Assembly: GCF_010682105.1 (NCBI RefSeq)
Contig: NZ_JAAGWH010000011.1
Location: forward strand, 1-62,413
Direction: 5' to 3'
Length of the DNA: 62,413 bases
From: Modestobacter muralis
GTDB taxonomy: Bacteria > Actinomycetota > Actinomycetes > Mycobacteriales > Geodermatophilaceae
Of this stretch, positions 8,300-17,062 are shown one piece after another. Under the pieces are notes generated by a model that worked only from the letters and a program-made list of their open reading frames with translations, did no database searches and was not told the DNA's origin. The position numbers and the translations under genes are program-made. How positions within the stretch are numbered: position 1 is the stretch's first letter; every line of letters starts with the position of its first letter.

Positions 8300-9448
8300 A
8301 TGCGCGCGATGACGTACCGCGGCCCGTACAAGCTGCGGGTCGAGGAGAAGGACCGCCCCCGGATCGAGCACCCCAACGACGCGATCGTGCGCGTCACGCT
8401 GGCGGCGATCTGCGGCTCCGACCTGCACCTCTACCACGGGCTGATGCCGGACACCCGGATCGGGCACACCTTCGGCCACGAGTTCATCGGCGTCGTCGAG
8501 GAGGTCGGCTCCTCGGTGGAGAACCTGGTCGTCGGTGACCGGGTGATGGTGCCGTTCAACATCTACTGCGGGTCCTGCTTCTTCTGCGCCCGCGGACTGT
8601 TCTCCAACTGTCACAACGTGAACCCCAACGCCACCGCGGTGGGCGGCATCTACGGCTACTCGCACACCACCGGCGGCTACGACGGCGGCCAGGCGGAGTT
8701 CGTGCGGGTGCCCTTCGCCGACGTCGGCCCGGTCAGGATCCCCGACTGGATGCACGACGAGGACGCCGTCCTGCTCACCGACGCCGCCGCGACCGGCTAC
8801 TTCGGTGCCCAGCTCGGGGAGATCGCCGAGGGCGACACGGTCGTCGTCCTGGGTGCCGGCCCGGTCGGGCTGATCGCCGCGCAGTCCTCCTGGCTGATGG
8901 GCGCCGGGCGGGTGATCGTGGTCGACCACCTCACCGAGCGGCTGGAGAAGGCCGCCACCATGGCCCACGCCGAGACGCTCAACTACGACGAGCACGACGA
9001 CATCGTGGTCGAGCTGAAGAAGCAGACCGACTACATCGGCGCCGACGTGGTCATCGAGGCGGTGGGCGCCGAGGCCGACGGCAGCTTCCTGCAGCACGTC
9101 ACCGGCACCAAGCTCAAGCTGCAGGGCGGCTCGCCGATCGCGCTCAACTGGGCGATCGACGCCGTCCGCAAGGGCGGCAACGTCGGGGTCGTGGGCGCCT
9201 ACGGGCCCATCCCGAACGCGGTGAAGTTCGGCGACGCGCTCAACAAGGGCCTCACGCTGCGGATGAACCAGACACCGGTGAAGCGGCAGTGGCCGCGGAT
9301 GTTCGAACACGTCCGCAACGGCCACCTCACCCCGCGGGACATGGTCACCCACCGCTTCCCCCTGGAGGACATCTCCGAGGCCTACCACGTGTTCTCGGCC
9401 AAGCTCGACGGCTGCATCAAGCCGCTGATCGTGCCCAGCGCGTCCTGA
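8300..9448 (+). CDS. Zinc-dependent alcohol/formaldehyde-type dehydrogenase
   Basis: 382 residues, ATG after AGGAGG. Medium-chain dehydrogenase with catalytic zinc residues C38, H60 and E61 (ICGSDLHLYHG, GHTFGHEFIG). The structural zinc cysteines are C90, C93, C96 and C104, and the NAD motif GAGPVG is at 185-190. The insert after residue 270 (TKLKLQGGSPIALNWAID) is typical of the glutathione-independent formaldehyde-dehydrogenase-like subgroup. It probably oxidises an alcohol or aldehyde in the cytoplasm with NAD. It is co-transcribed with the next gene 13 nt downstream. Confidence 0.9.
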   Translation: MRAMTYRGPYKLRVEEKDRPRIEHPNDAIVRVTLAAICGSDLHLYHGLMPDTRIGHTFGHEFIGVVEEVGSSVENLVVGDRVMVPFNIYCGSCFFCARGLFSNCHNVNPNATAVGGIYGYSHTTGGYDGGQAEFVRVPFADVGPVRIPDWMHDEDAVLLTDAAATGYFGAQLGEIAEGDTVVVLGAGPVGLIAAQSSWLMGAGRVIVVDHLTERLEKAATMAHAETLNYDEHDDIVVELKKQTDYIGADVVIEAVGAEADGSFLQHVTGTKLKLQGGSPIALNWAIDAVRKGGNVGVVGAYGPIPNAVKFGDALNKGLTLRMNQTPVKRQWPRMFEHVRNGHLTPRDMVTHRFPLEDISEAYHVFSAKLDGCIKPLIVPSAS

Positions 9449-9461
9449 GGGAGAGACAGCC

Positions 9462-10049
9462 ATGACCGACCCCGCGATCCCGTCCGCCTACGTCCGCGAC
9501 AAGCGGACGCCCCCGCCGAGCCGGGAGGAGCTGCGCGCCCGCATCCCCGGCTGGGGTGTCGACCTCGACCCCGCTGACCGGCCGTCCTACCCGAAGGAGC
9601 AGTACCCGGCGCAGACCGGTGCCCACTGGGACTTCCCCGACCGCCAGTCCGGCGCCGAGGGGCGGGAGCGCTCGGTCGAGCACGCGTTCGTCACCCCGGT
9701 GTTCGGCACCGCCCAGCCGCTGCACGGGCTCTCCGGTGCGATCCGCCGGTTCGCCTACGAGCGCTACAGCGAGGCTCGCAACGGACACTGGCTGATCCTC
9801 ATCGCCGGTGACCGGGTCGACGCCTGGGGTGCCCACCTGCGCTCCTTCGCCTCGCTGCACCCGGACAACCCGGTCACCGAGACCGGGGTGCGCACCGAGG
9901 TCACGCACGGCGGCCTCACCTCCCGGAAGGGCCGCAGCGACGCCCGCCACCAGCTGCTCGACCCGCTCCTGGTGGCCGGCCCGTGGGTGGCCGGGGCGGG
10001 TGCGGCCGTGCTCGGCACGCGGCGGCTGGTACGGGCGCTGCGGGGCTGA
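9462..10049 (+). CDS. Conserved hypothetical protein downstream of the ADH
   Basis: 195 residues; GGGAGAGACAGCC before the ATG provides a ribosome site. The N-terminal third is rich in charged residues and Pro (RTPPPSREELRARIPGWGVD, then YPKEQYPAQTGAHWDFPDRQ). The centre (HAFVTPVFGTAQPLHGLSGA, IRRFAYERYSE) and the GHWLILIAGDRVD segment look like an amphipathic membrane-associated region, and the C-terminus is hydrophobic. This arrangement next to a formaldehyde-dehydrogenase-like ADH recurs in actinobacteria. No biochemical role is known to me. It is likely co-expressed with the ADH. Confidence 0.8.
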   Translation: MTDPAIPSAYVRDKRTPPPSREELRARIPGWGVDLDPADRPSYPKEQYPAQTGAHWDFPDRQSGAEGRERSVEHAFVTPVFGTAQPLHGLSGAIRRFAYERYSEARNGHWLILIAGDRVDAWGAHLRSFASLHPDNPVTETGVRTEVTHGGLTSRKGRSDARHQLLDPLLVAGPWVAGAGAAVLGTRRLVRALRG

Positions 10050-10293
10050 TCGGCCCGTCCCCCCGGCGAGGCGGTCGGGGCCGTGGCGCCGGGCGGGTAG
10101 CGTTCAGCTCGACGTCGTCCGGCGTTCAGGCCCCTCCGCGACGGAGGGGGAGATCGGCGGTCCCGATGGGGTCCACCTCCGCACGACGGCACACCGGCAC
10201 CTCCTCGGCTCCCGCCGGGGCCGGCTCGTCGTCCGCGGGCCGCCAGCCGGCGACCCGGCCCCGGCCGGGAGTCCAGATGCAGGGAGGTCGCTC
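10050..10293. other. Intergenic, no feature recognised
   Basis: About 240 bases following the ADH operon. Open frames on both strands lack starts with ribosome sites and lack family resemblance. It presumably contains the promoter for the short plus-strand ORFs that follow. Confidence 0.4.
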
Positions 10294-10449
10294 GTGAGCA
10301 CCGAAGGAACGTCCCAGGTCCCCGACAGCCCCCGCCGGCCCGACCCCCGCCTCATGCCGCGGAAGTCGGTCCTCGTCGCCCGTCCCGTCGGCGCTGAGCG
10401 GCCCGACACCGACGCCGCCCCGGCCGAGAGCCCGGTGCCCGAGTCGTGA
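10294..10449 (+). CDS. Small hypothetical protein (51 aa)
   Basis: GTG start with GGGAGG 5-6 nt upstream. The product is short, Pro/Arg-rich and disordered-looking (VSTEGTSQVPDSPRRPDPRL...PVPES). No homology recognised. The case rests on the ribosome site and its position directly before another small ORF. Confidence 0.45.
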   Translation: MSTEGTSQVPDSPRRPDPRLMPRKSVLVARPVGAERPDTDAAPAESPVPES

Positions 10450-10468
10450 CCCGTCCCGGTCGGCCCTC

Positions 10469-10774
10469 GTGCTGACCGTCCCGGTGGTGCTGGTCAACGG
10501 CACCGCCGAGGTCGACCTCCCGGACGTCCTCGGACCTCCGCCGCCGGTCGTGCCCGAACCCGTCACCGACGGGTGCGGGGGCGACCGGCTGGTCGTCGTC
10601 ACCCAGCCCGCGGCGACCGCACGCACCTCGGCGACGCTGCTCGCCGCGCAGCAGCTGTCGGCCGAGGCCGGCCGGTACCCGCGGTCGGTCCGCCGGCCCG
10701 GGAGCGCCGTGCGCGCCCGCCGCCGGGTCCTGCTCAGCCGGATGATCGAACAGCGCCGGGCCGACCGGGCCTGA
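10469..10774 (+). CDS. Small hypothetical protein (101 aa)
   Basis: GTG 10469, 20 nt after the preceding small ORF. It starts with a hydrophobic/beta stretch (MLTVPVVLVNGTAEVDLPDV), then a Pro-rich turn, then a basic C-terminus (RARRRVLLSRMIEQRRADRA). Nothing diagnostic is visible. It converges on the potassium-channel gene with 27 bp between stops. Codon use has the high GC3 of the genome, which supports it being real. Confidence 0.5.
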   Translation: MLTVPVVLVNGTAEVDLPDVLGPPPPVVPEPVTDGCGGDRLVVVTQPAATARTSATLLAAQQLSAEAGRYPRSVRRPGSAVRARRRVLLSRMIEQRRADRA

Positions 10775-10801
10775 GCCGCGCCCTGGCGGGCCGACCTGCC
10801 C

Positions 10802-12607
10802 TCAGGTCCGCTCGGTCGAGGTGAGCTTCCGCCAGATCCAGCTGGCCGGCACCCGCCGTCCGGTCAGGACGTACTCGTGCACCGCCTCGACCTGCAGCAT
10901 GGTGGTCAGCGCCCGTTCCGCGGCCGACCAACCGGCCAGCAGCAGCTCGTCGCCGGGGGCCAGCACGAAGTCCTCGTCCGGTGCGGCGGTCGCCTCGTCC
11001 CCGCGCAGCACCAGCAGCGGGACGGCGTGCAGTGCCTTGTCGCGGTCCTCCGGGTTGCGCAGCAGGTCGCCCAGCCGCGCGCCACCGGTCTCCAGCCAGC
11101 CCTGCACCGCCGGCGCCTCGTCCGGTGTGAGCCGCACCTTCCACAGCGTCTGCAGCCGGGTGCCGCACAGCCCGACCAGTCGGCCCAGCACCTCCGCGGC
11201 CCACGCGTCGTCCTGCGAGGGCAGGTGCCGCAGGAAGCGCCACAGCAGCGGCGTGGACAGCTGGGCGTACACCTCGTGGGCGATCACCTCCGCCGGGACG
11301 AGCAGTGCGTCGAGCTCCATCGCGGTGAACAGCGGCGCGTTGGCCGCGGAGTTCTGCCGTGCGCCGACGAACAGCTCCGGGTTGATCCGCCGGGCCGCGG
11401 CCACCAGCGACAGGTTGGTCGTGTCGTTGTCGGTGCCGGCCAGGAACCCGACGGCGTGCTCGAGGTCGACGTCGCCGAGGACCGCAGGATCCGAGCCGTC
11501 GCCCACCACGAGTTCGCGGTCGGCGGCCGCGTCCGGGTCGTCGGGACCGGGGTCGATCACCGTCACCGCCAGGCCCTCGGCGCGCAGGTCCCGGGTCAGC
11601 TCCCGGCCCAGCCGCCCGTAGCCGACCACCACCCAGTGCCCGTCGCGCGGCGGGGAGCCGCGGTCGGGCAGCTCGGCCCCGGGCCCGGCCTCCAGCCAGG
11701 TCAGCAGCTGGTAGGCCGCCGGTGCCCGCAGCGCCAGCCGCAGGTGGTCACCGAAGCGGTCCAGCGGGTTGACCGTGCTGGGGTTCCCGAAGGCGCGCAT
11801 CCGCTCGGCGATGACCGGGGAGGTGACCCGGGCGATCACCGGCAGGTCCGGGCGCAGCAGGGCCGCGGCCATCACCACGGCCAGGTTGGCCTCCTCGTCG
11901 TCGGTGAGGGCCACCACGGCCACGCACGAGGGGTGGTCCAGGCCCGCGACGGCCAGGTTCCCGGGGTCGCGGGCGTCCCCGGTGAGCCCCGGGACGTCGG
12001 CGGCGTAGGAGTCCAGCTCCAGGTCGTCGATCCGCTCCGGCGCGTGGTCGACGACGACGAACCGGCGACCCAGCCCGTCGATCGAGCGGCCCAGCAGCTC
12101 CCCGGTGCGGCCGTAGCCGGCGATGAGCAGAAACGGCTCACGCAGCCGGGCCACCTTGCGGGTGAAGTGCTGCCGGGCCAGTGCTGCGCGGAACGCCCGG
12201 TCGCGCAGCAGTGCCAGCAGCGAGCCGATCGCGTACGCCCAGCCGATCACGCTGAGGTAGATCGAGAAGGTCACCCACAGCCGCTGGCCGTAGGTGAAGG
12301 GGTTGGGGATCTCCCCGAAGCCGATCGTGGTCGCGGTGTAGCTGATGACGTAGAAGGCGTCGAAGAACGACATCTCGACGGGGTTGCCGTCGGCGTCCTG
12401 GCCGGGGATCAGCGTGAGCCCCAGCGTGCTCACGGCGAAGACGACGATCAGCGCGATCAGCGGGGTGCGCATCCGGCGCAGCACCAGGAAGATCGCCTCC
12501 GCCGACCGGGCGGTCGAGGAGGCGGACAGCCGCAGCGCGGCCCGGCGCCCCCGCCGCTCGTCGCGGGGGACCAGGTCGTGCCAGAGCGCACGCAGGCGGG
12601 TGGTCAC
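10802..12607 (-). CDS. Potassium channel protein with two RCK (TrkA-N) domains
   Basis: 601 residues. It has TM1 about 47-68, a pore helix and selectivity filter TTIGFGE (93-99), and TM2 about 110-135. Two tandem TrkA-N Rossmann domains follow, GYGRTG at 164-169 and GYGRLG near 333, each with a TrkA-C-like extension. The filter matches the TxGxG signature of K+ channels. The domain order indicates a ligand-gated (NAD(H) or nucleotide) K+ channel in the cytoplasmic membrane. The gene follows the DUF6394 gene by 7 nt, so the two are probably co-translated. It is the last gene of the minus-strand run that begins at 15165. Confidence 0.9.
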   Translation of the reverse strand: MTTRLRALWHDLVPRDERRGRRAALRLSASSTARSAEAIFLVLRRMRTPLIALIVVFAVSTLGLTLIPGQDADGNPVEMSFFDAFYVISYTATTIGFGEIPNPFTYGQRLWVTFSIYLSVIGWAYAIGSLLALLRDRAFRAALARQHFTRKVARLREPFLLIAGYGRTGELLGRSIDGLGRRFVVVDHAPERIDDLELDSYAADVPGLTGDARDPGNLAVAGLDHPSCVAVVALTDDEEANLAVVMAAALLRPDLPVIARVTSPVIAERMRAFGNPSTVNPLDRFGDHLRLALRAPAAYQLLTWLEAGPGAELPDRGSPPRDGHWVVVGYGRLGRELTRDLRAEGLAVTVIDPGPDDPDAAADRELVVGDGSDPAVLGDVDLEHAVGFLAGTDNDTTNLSLVAAARRINPELFVGARQNSAANAPLFTAMELDALLVPAEVIAHEVYAQLSTPLLWRFLRHLPSQDDAWAAEVLGRLVGLCGTRLQTLWKVRLTPDEAPAVQGWLETGGARLGDLLRNPEDRDKALHAVPLLVLRGDEATAAPDEDFVLAPGDELLLAGWSAAERALTTMLQVEAVHEYVLTGRRVPASWIWRKLTSTERT

Positions 12608-12614
12608 GGGCGCC

Positions 12615-13001
12615 TCAGCCGCGGTGTGACGACGTCGTCTCCACGACCAGCAGGACGACCGAGATGATGTTGGCCACCAGCGCCCCGGCGGACAGCGAGA
12701 CGATGCTGGCCGTCCAGCCCGCGGTCAGCCCGGCGGAGGAGATGTGGTCGGCGTAGACCCACATCGACGCCGCACCGATGAGCTGCAGGTCGGCGACCAG
12801 GCTGGTGGCCAGGTGCACCGCGCCGATCTGGGTGCGGTCACCGAACTTGAGCACGGTCGCGATCAGGTTGACCACCACCGCGGCGTACAGCTCGTACTGG
12901 TTGTGCAGCTCCGGGCGGCTGATGTCGCCGATGAAGAAGCCGAAGTTCAGCGTCGCGGCGAGCACGACGAAGAAGCCGAAGACCACCTTCTCCAGGTTCA
13001 C
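12615..13001 (-). CDS. DUF6394-family membrane protein
   Basis: 128 residues with three to four hydrophobic segments (VVFGFFVVLAATLNFGFFIG; YAAVVVNLIATVL; ATSLVADLQLIGAASMWVYA; ALVANIISVVLLVV). GTG 13001 is preceded by GGGAGG and overlaps the stop of the G6PDH-like gene as GTGA. Proteins of this family are commonly encoded beside RCK-type potassium channels, as here, which suggests an accessory role for the channel. That role is inferred from context only. A longer upstream frame overlaps the G6PDH-like gene and is not used. Confidence 0.85.
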   Translation of the reverse strand: MNLEKVVFGFFVVLAATLNFGFFIGDISRPELHNQYELYAAVVVNLIATVLKFGDRTQIGAVHLATSLVADLQLIGAASMWVYADHISSAGLTAGWTASIVSLSAGALVANIISVVLLVVETTSSHRG

Positions 13002-14314
13002 GACGGGCCTCCCGATCCGGCCGGGTACTCCTGCAGCGGCACCTCGCCGGCTGCCCAGGCGGTGAGCACCGGGTCGACGACCCGCCATGCCTGTTCGGTC
13101 TCCGCGCTGCTGACCGACGTGCGGGACCCGCCGGACAGCACGTCGGCGAGCACCTGGCGGTAGGCGGTGCGCTCACCCGGTGCGTGCACCGACACGTCGG
13201 CGCCGGCGTCCACCGCGCCGTCCAGGGTCACCCACAGCCGGTCGTCGGCGACCCGCTCGGCCAGCGCCGGGTCGACCTGTGGGGCGGTGCCGCGGAACCG
13301 CAGGGCGACGCCCTTGTGGTCGCGGGCCATCGCCTTGCCGGTGCGCACCAGGAACCGGGTGCCGGCCCAGCGGGGGGTGTCGACGGCCAGCTCCAGCTCG
13401 ACGTAGGTCTCGGTGCGGCGGGCCGGGTCGACCTCGGGGTCGGCGGCGTAGTCGGGCACCTGCGTGCCGTCGACCAGCGTGCCGGCCGAGTACCGGGCCC
13501 GGCGGGTGCCCCGCGGGTCGAGCACCTGGACGGCCTGCAGCGCCGTGAGCTTGGCCGCGTGCAGGTCGGCCTCGGAGTCGCTGGCCGGCTGCTCCATGAC
13601 CAGCAGCGTCAGCGACTGGAGCAGGTGGTTCTGCAGCACGTCGCGGATGGCGCCGTTGCGGTCGTAGAAGCCCGACCGGCCGGCCAGCCCGAGGCTCTCC
13701 TCCCACAGCACCTCGACGGAGGAGACCGTCTCGCTGCCCCAGCCGTCGACCAGCGGGCTGCCGGGGGAGTGCAGCGCCAGCAGTGCCTGCACTCCCGGCA
13801 TGCCGAGGAAGTGGTCGACCCGGTAGGCCGCCTTCTCCACACCGCCGGTGACCTTGATCAGCAGCGCGTCCAGCTCCGCGGCGCTGGCCAGGTCGGCGCC
13901 GAAGGGCTTCTCCACCGCGATCCGGCTGCCGGCGGGCAGCCCGGCCTCACCCAGCGCGGTCAGCGCCGAGGGGAACGCCGTCGGGGGCAGCGCCAGGTAG
14001 GCGGCCACCGGGCCCTCGTCGAACGCCGCTATCGCGGCGGCCACCGTCGCGGGCTCCGCGAAGTCGACCCGGCGGTAGCGCAGCCCGGCCACCAGCGCGT
14101 CGCGCACCTCGGCCGGGACGTCGGCGGCGTGCTCGGCCAGCCGGGCGGCGACGTGCTCGCGGAACGTGTCGTCGTCCCAGTCCTGGGGAGCGGCACCGAC
14201 GACCTGCAGGTCCGTGGGCAGCGTGCCGGCCGCGGCGGACTCGGCGAGCGCGGGCAGCAGGTGGCGCCCGGCCATGTCGCCGGTGGCGCCGAGCAGGAGG
14301 AGGCGGGTGATCAC
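12998..14314 (-). CDS. Glucose-6-phosphate-dehydrogenase-like oxidoreductase, divergent active site
   Basis: 438 residues from a GTG overlapping the upstream stop (GTGA). Family hallmarks are GATGDMAGR (9-17), EKPFG (135-139), RVDHFLG (165-171) and NGAIRDVLQNHLLQ. True G6PDHs are about 480-510 residues and have a lysine directly after DHYLG, which binds the sugar phosphate. Here that position is Met (DHFLGMPG). The catalytic Asp-His pair is kept. The enzyme probably oxidises a sugar or sugar phosphate with NAD(P) but may not use glucose 6-phosphate. It is coupled to an SDR epimerase upstream and DUF6394 downstream. Confidence 0.85.
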   Translation of the reverse strand: MITRLLLLGATGDMAGRHLLPALAESAAAGTLPTDLQVVGAAPQDWDDDTFREHVAARLAEHAADVPAEVRDALVAGLRYRRVDFAEPATVAAAIAAFDEGPVAAYLALPPTAFPSALTALGEAGLPAGSRIAVEKPFGADLASAAELDALLIKVTGGVEKAAYRVDHFLGMPGVQALLALHSPGSPLVDGWGSETVSSVEVLWEESLGLAGRSGFYDRNGAIRDVLQNHLLQSLTLLVMEQPASDSEADLHAAKLTALQAVQVLDPRGTRRARYSAGTLVDGTQVPDYAADPEVDPARRTETYVELELAVDTPRWAGTRFLVRTGKAMARDHKGVALRFRGTAPQVDPALAERVADDRLWVTLDGAVDAGADVSVHAPGERTAYRQVLADVLSGGSRTSVSSAETEQAWRVVDPVLTAWAAGEVPLQEYPAGSGGPS

Positions 14315-15165
14315 GCGCGCTCGTCCCGCCACGAGTGCTCGGGCTCGAAGCCCAGCACGCGTCGCGCCTTGTCGATCGACAGCAGCGTCTCGTGCTCGCC
14401 CAGCGCACGGCGCACCTCGACGCCGGGGAACTCCGCGGCCAGCAGTTCGGCGTCGGGCCGGGCGCTGACCGTGTCGGCGTTGGCCACGATGAACACGTCG
14501 GCGCCGGGCGCGGTGTGCTCCAGCCCGCGGCGCACGGCCTGCGCGCCGTCCCGGGCGTCGATGTAGCCCCACAGGTTCCAGCGGCGGGCCGCGGTGTCCT
14601 CGTCGTAGCCGGGGAAGGCCGCGTAGTCCTCGGGGTACATGACGTTGCTGAACCGCAGCCCGGTCATCGACAGGTCGGGGTGCCACCGGCACAGCTGCCG
14701 GGCCATCTCCTCCTCCAGCGTCTTGACCAGGGAGTAGGTGGTGGTCGGCCGCGGGGTGTACTCCTCGTCGACCGGGACGTAGGGCGGGTCCTCGTCGAAG
14801 GGCAGGCCGAGCACCGTCTCACTCGACGCCCAGACGATGTTGCGGATGCCGGCCCGCAGGGCGGCGCTGTACACGTTGTGGGAGGCCGTCGCGTTGTTGG
14901 CGAAGATCGCCGAGTTCGGCATCAGGCCGGGTGCGGGGACGGCGGCCAGGTGCACCAGCGCGTCGACCGGGGCGTGCTCGTCGAAGCCGGCGAGGGCCTC
15001 GAACGCCTGGCCGGCGTCGGTGAGGTCGACGACCGCGGACTCGACGTCGCCGCGCGTGCTCGGCACCCGGTCCAGGGCCAGGACGTCCCAGCCGGACTCG
15101 AGCAGGTGGCTGACCACCGCCCGGCCGAGCTTCCCGCTGCTGCCGGTCACTGCTACCCGTGCCAT
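14311..15165 (-). CDS. NAD-dependent epimerase/dehydratase (extended SDR)
   Basis: 284 residues; ATG preceded by GAGGAGAG. The nucleotide-binding loop GSSGKLG is at 8-14. The catalytic motif YSLVK (Tyr-x3-Lys) lies near 145, with the serine step in WASSETVLG. It resembles UDP-sugar epimerases and uronate-dehydrogenase-like SDRs acting on sugars. Its stop overlaps the start of the G6PDH-like gene, so the two are translationally coupled and probably handle the same carbohydrate. The ADH gene upstream on the same strand ends 117 nt earlier, so readthrough from that operon is possible. Confidence 0.88.
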   Translation of the reverse strand: MARVAVTGSSGKLGRAVVSHLLESGWDVLALDRVPSTRGDVESAVVDLTDAGQAFEALAGFDEHAPVDALVHLAAVPAPGLMPNSAIFANNATASHNVYSAALRAGIRNIVWASSETVLGLPFDEDPPYVPVDEEYTPRPTTTYSLVKTLEEEMARQLCRWHPDLSMTGLRFSNVMYPEDYAAFPGYDEDTAARRWNLWGYIDARDGAQAVRRGLEHTAPGADVFIVANADTVSARPDAELLAAEFPGVEVRRALGEHETLLSIDKARRVLGFEPEHSWRDERA

Positions 15166-15281
15166 GTGGTGCTCTCCTCGCGTCGGTGGTGCCCGGGCCA
15201 CTCTTCCCGACCTGGGCCGCGCGCACACACCGGGCGGGTCACCGGCCGGGGCCCCGCCCGACCGGCGGGGCCCCGGGAGGC

Positions 15282-16307
15282 TCACGGCACGAGGATCGCC
15301 CGCCCGCGCACCCGGCCGCCGTCCAGGTCGTCGATGGCGGACTGGAAGTCGTCGAGGGCGTACCGAGCGGTGTGCAGCCGCACCTTCTGCTGGGCGGCCA
15401 GGGCCATCAGCTCGACCAGGTCGTTGTAGCTGCCGACCAGGTTGCCGATGATGTTGATCTCCGCCGAGATCAGGTCGATGGTCGGCACGTCGACGTTCTC
15501 GCCGTAGCCGACCACGAGGTAGTCACCGGCCCGGCGGGTCATCGCCAGGCCCTCCTTCGTCGACCCGCCCTCGCCGACGAAGTCGATGACCACCTCCGCG
15601 CCGTGCCCGCCGGTCAGTTCCCGCACCTGGTCGACGTGGGTGCCGTCGGCGACGACCGCGTGGTCGGCGCCGATCTCCAGGGCGAGCTTGACCGCGTCGG
15701 GGTTGCGGTCGATGACGATCAGCTCGGCGGGGGAGATGGCGTGCATGACCTGGATCCCGATGTGCCCGAGCCCGCCGGCGCCAATGACCACGCACCGGTC
15801 ACCGGCCCGCAGCCGGGCCGCGGCCTTGGCGGCTGCGTGGTAGGCCGTGAGCCCGGCGTCGGCGAGCGCGGCGACGTCCGCCGGTTCCAGCGAGTCGTCG
15901 ATCTTCACGCAGCTGCGGGCGGAGGTGAGCAGGTGCTCCGCGTAGCCGCCGTCGGTGTCGATGCCGGGGAACTGCGAGTTCTCGCAGTGCACGTCGTCCC
16001 CGGCGCGGCAGGCGCGGCACAGCCCGCAGGTGAGGAGCGGGTGCAGGATCACCTTGTCCCCGACCGCCACGTTGGTCACCGCCGAGCCGACCGCGTCGAC
16101 CCAGCCGGCGTTCTCGTGACCGATCGTGTACGGCAGGGCGACCTGGGACTTCTCCGCCCACTGCCCCTCCAGGACGTGCAGGTCGGTGCGGCAGACCCCG
16201 GCCCCGCCGATCCGGACGACGACGTCGTGCGGGCCGCTGGGCACCGGCTTCGGCACGTCGGCCATCTGCAGGGGCTGGTGGTACCCGGTGACGCGGACGG
16301 CTCTCAT
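15282..16307 (-). CDS. Zinc-dependent alcohol dehydrogenase of a prm/mim-like accessory operon
   Basis: 341 residues. Catalytic zinc ligands are C39, H64 and E65 (AGVCRTDLHVLEG, YTIGHENAG). Structural zinc is bound by C94, C97, C100 and C108, and GAGGLG lies near 177. The ATG overlaps the stop of the DUF59 gene (ATGA). In propane-oxidising Rhodococcus, Mycobacterium and Pseudonocardia, an ADH of this type, a DUF59 protein and an amidohydrolase accompany the prmABCD/mimABCD monooxygenase and oxidise the resulting alcohol. The enzyme family is clear. The alkanol role is inferred from context, and no monooxygenase is present here. Confidence 0.9.
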   Translation of the reverse strand: MRAVRVTGYHQPLQMADVPKPVPSGPHDVVVRIGGAGVCRTDLHVLEGQWAEKSQVALPYTIGHENAGWVDAVGSAVTNVAVGDKVILHPLLTCGLCRACRAGDDVHCENSQFPGIDTDGGYAEHLLTSARSCVKIDDSLEPADVAALADAGLTAYHAAAKAAARLRAGDRCVVIGAGGLGHIGIQVMHAISPAELIVIDRNPDAVKLALEIGADHAVVADGTHVDQVRELTGGHGAEVVIDFVGEGGSTKEGLAMTRRAGDYLVVGYGENVDVPTIDLISAEINIIGNLVGSYNDLVELMALAAQQKVRLHTARYALDDFQSAIDDLDGGRVRGRAILVP

Positions 16308-17062
16308 GACAGGACCTCCAGGGGGAGCAGCGGGCGGGAGTCGATCGAGGGGCGCGGGGTCTGGTCGGCCTCGGCGCCGGGGTAGCGGGTGGTGAGCAGG
16401 CCGCGGCAGAAGTGCGCGTTGCCGTCGACGGAGATGCGCACCGAGCGGGCCCGGCGCAGCGTCGCGGTCACCGCGGCGGCCGGCGGGCGCGAGCCGTCGG
16501 GGGCCAGCAGCACCGGCGAGGCCGGGTCGACCGGCAGACCGAGCGCCGCCCGCCGGCTGAGCAGGGCCGCGGTCGTGGCGTCGGCGGGCAGGTCACCCAG
16601 GCACAGCCCGCCGACGGCGTCCTCCGCCCGGGTGAGGTCGGCCCGCAGCCACGCGGTGAGCGCCCGCTCCATCGCCGCGGTGTGCCCCTTGCGCAGGAAG
16701 GTCGCCCGCAGCTCGTCGAGGGAGTCCTCCGCCTCGTGCCCGAACGTGCCGCGGTAGCCGGCGTCAGCGGCCAGCCCGGCGTTGATCAGGTCGGAGTCGT
16801 GGTGGTCGTCGAGCTCCACCACGACCCGGCCGGCGCCGGGCAGCGCGGTCACCGCGTCCCGGGCGTCGGAGACCATCAGCCAGGCGAAGTTCGGCGCGCA
16901 GAACGACGTGGGCAGCCGCAGGTGCACCTCGACGGCGTCGTCGGACACGGTGACGGACCGGACGAAGCCGAGGTCGGTGATCGGCTCGTCGAGCTCGGGG
17001 TCGACGACGGAGCCCAGCGCGGCCCGGACGTCGTCCTCGGTGAGCGTCAGGGTCGCCGTCAT
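16304..17062 (-). CDS. DUF59/MIP18-type metal-sulfur cluster protein
   Basis: 252 residues. The N-terminal ~100 form a DUF59 domain (VVDPELDEPITDLGFV) with a conserved cysteine in PTSFCAPNF at about residue 54. The C-terminal ~150 are specific to this subfamily and include another cysteine in NAHFCRGLL. DUF59 proteins help assemble or insert iron-sulfur or di-iron centres. In prm/mim loci they are thought to support monooxygenase maturation. The start overlaps the amidohydrolase stop by one base (TGATG) and the stop overlaps the ADH start by four, so the three genes form a tightly coupled operon. Confidence 0.85.
   Translation of the reverse strand: MTATLTLTEDDVRAALGSVVDPELDEPITDLGFVRSVTVSDDAVEVHLRLPTSFCAPNFAWLMVSDARDAVTALPGAGRVVVELDDHHDSDLINAGLAADAGYRGTFGHEAEDSLDELRATFLRKGHTAAMERALTAWLRADLTRAEDAVGGLCLGDLPADATTAALLSRRAALGLPVDPASPVLLAPDGSRPPAAAVTATLRRARSVRISVDGNAHFCRGLLTTRYPGAEADQTPRPSIDSRPLLPLEVLS

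Noticed and set aside
10126-10626. 166-codon minus-strand frame over the two small plus-strand ORFs
   Set aside because: No ribosome site or recognisable domain; plus-strand GTG at 10294 has a clear GGGAGG.
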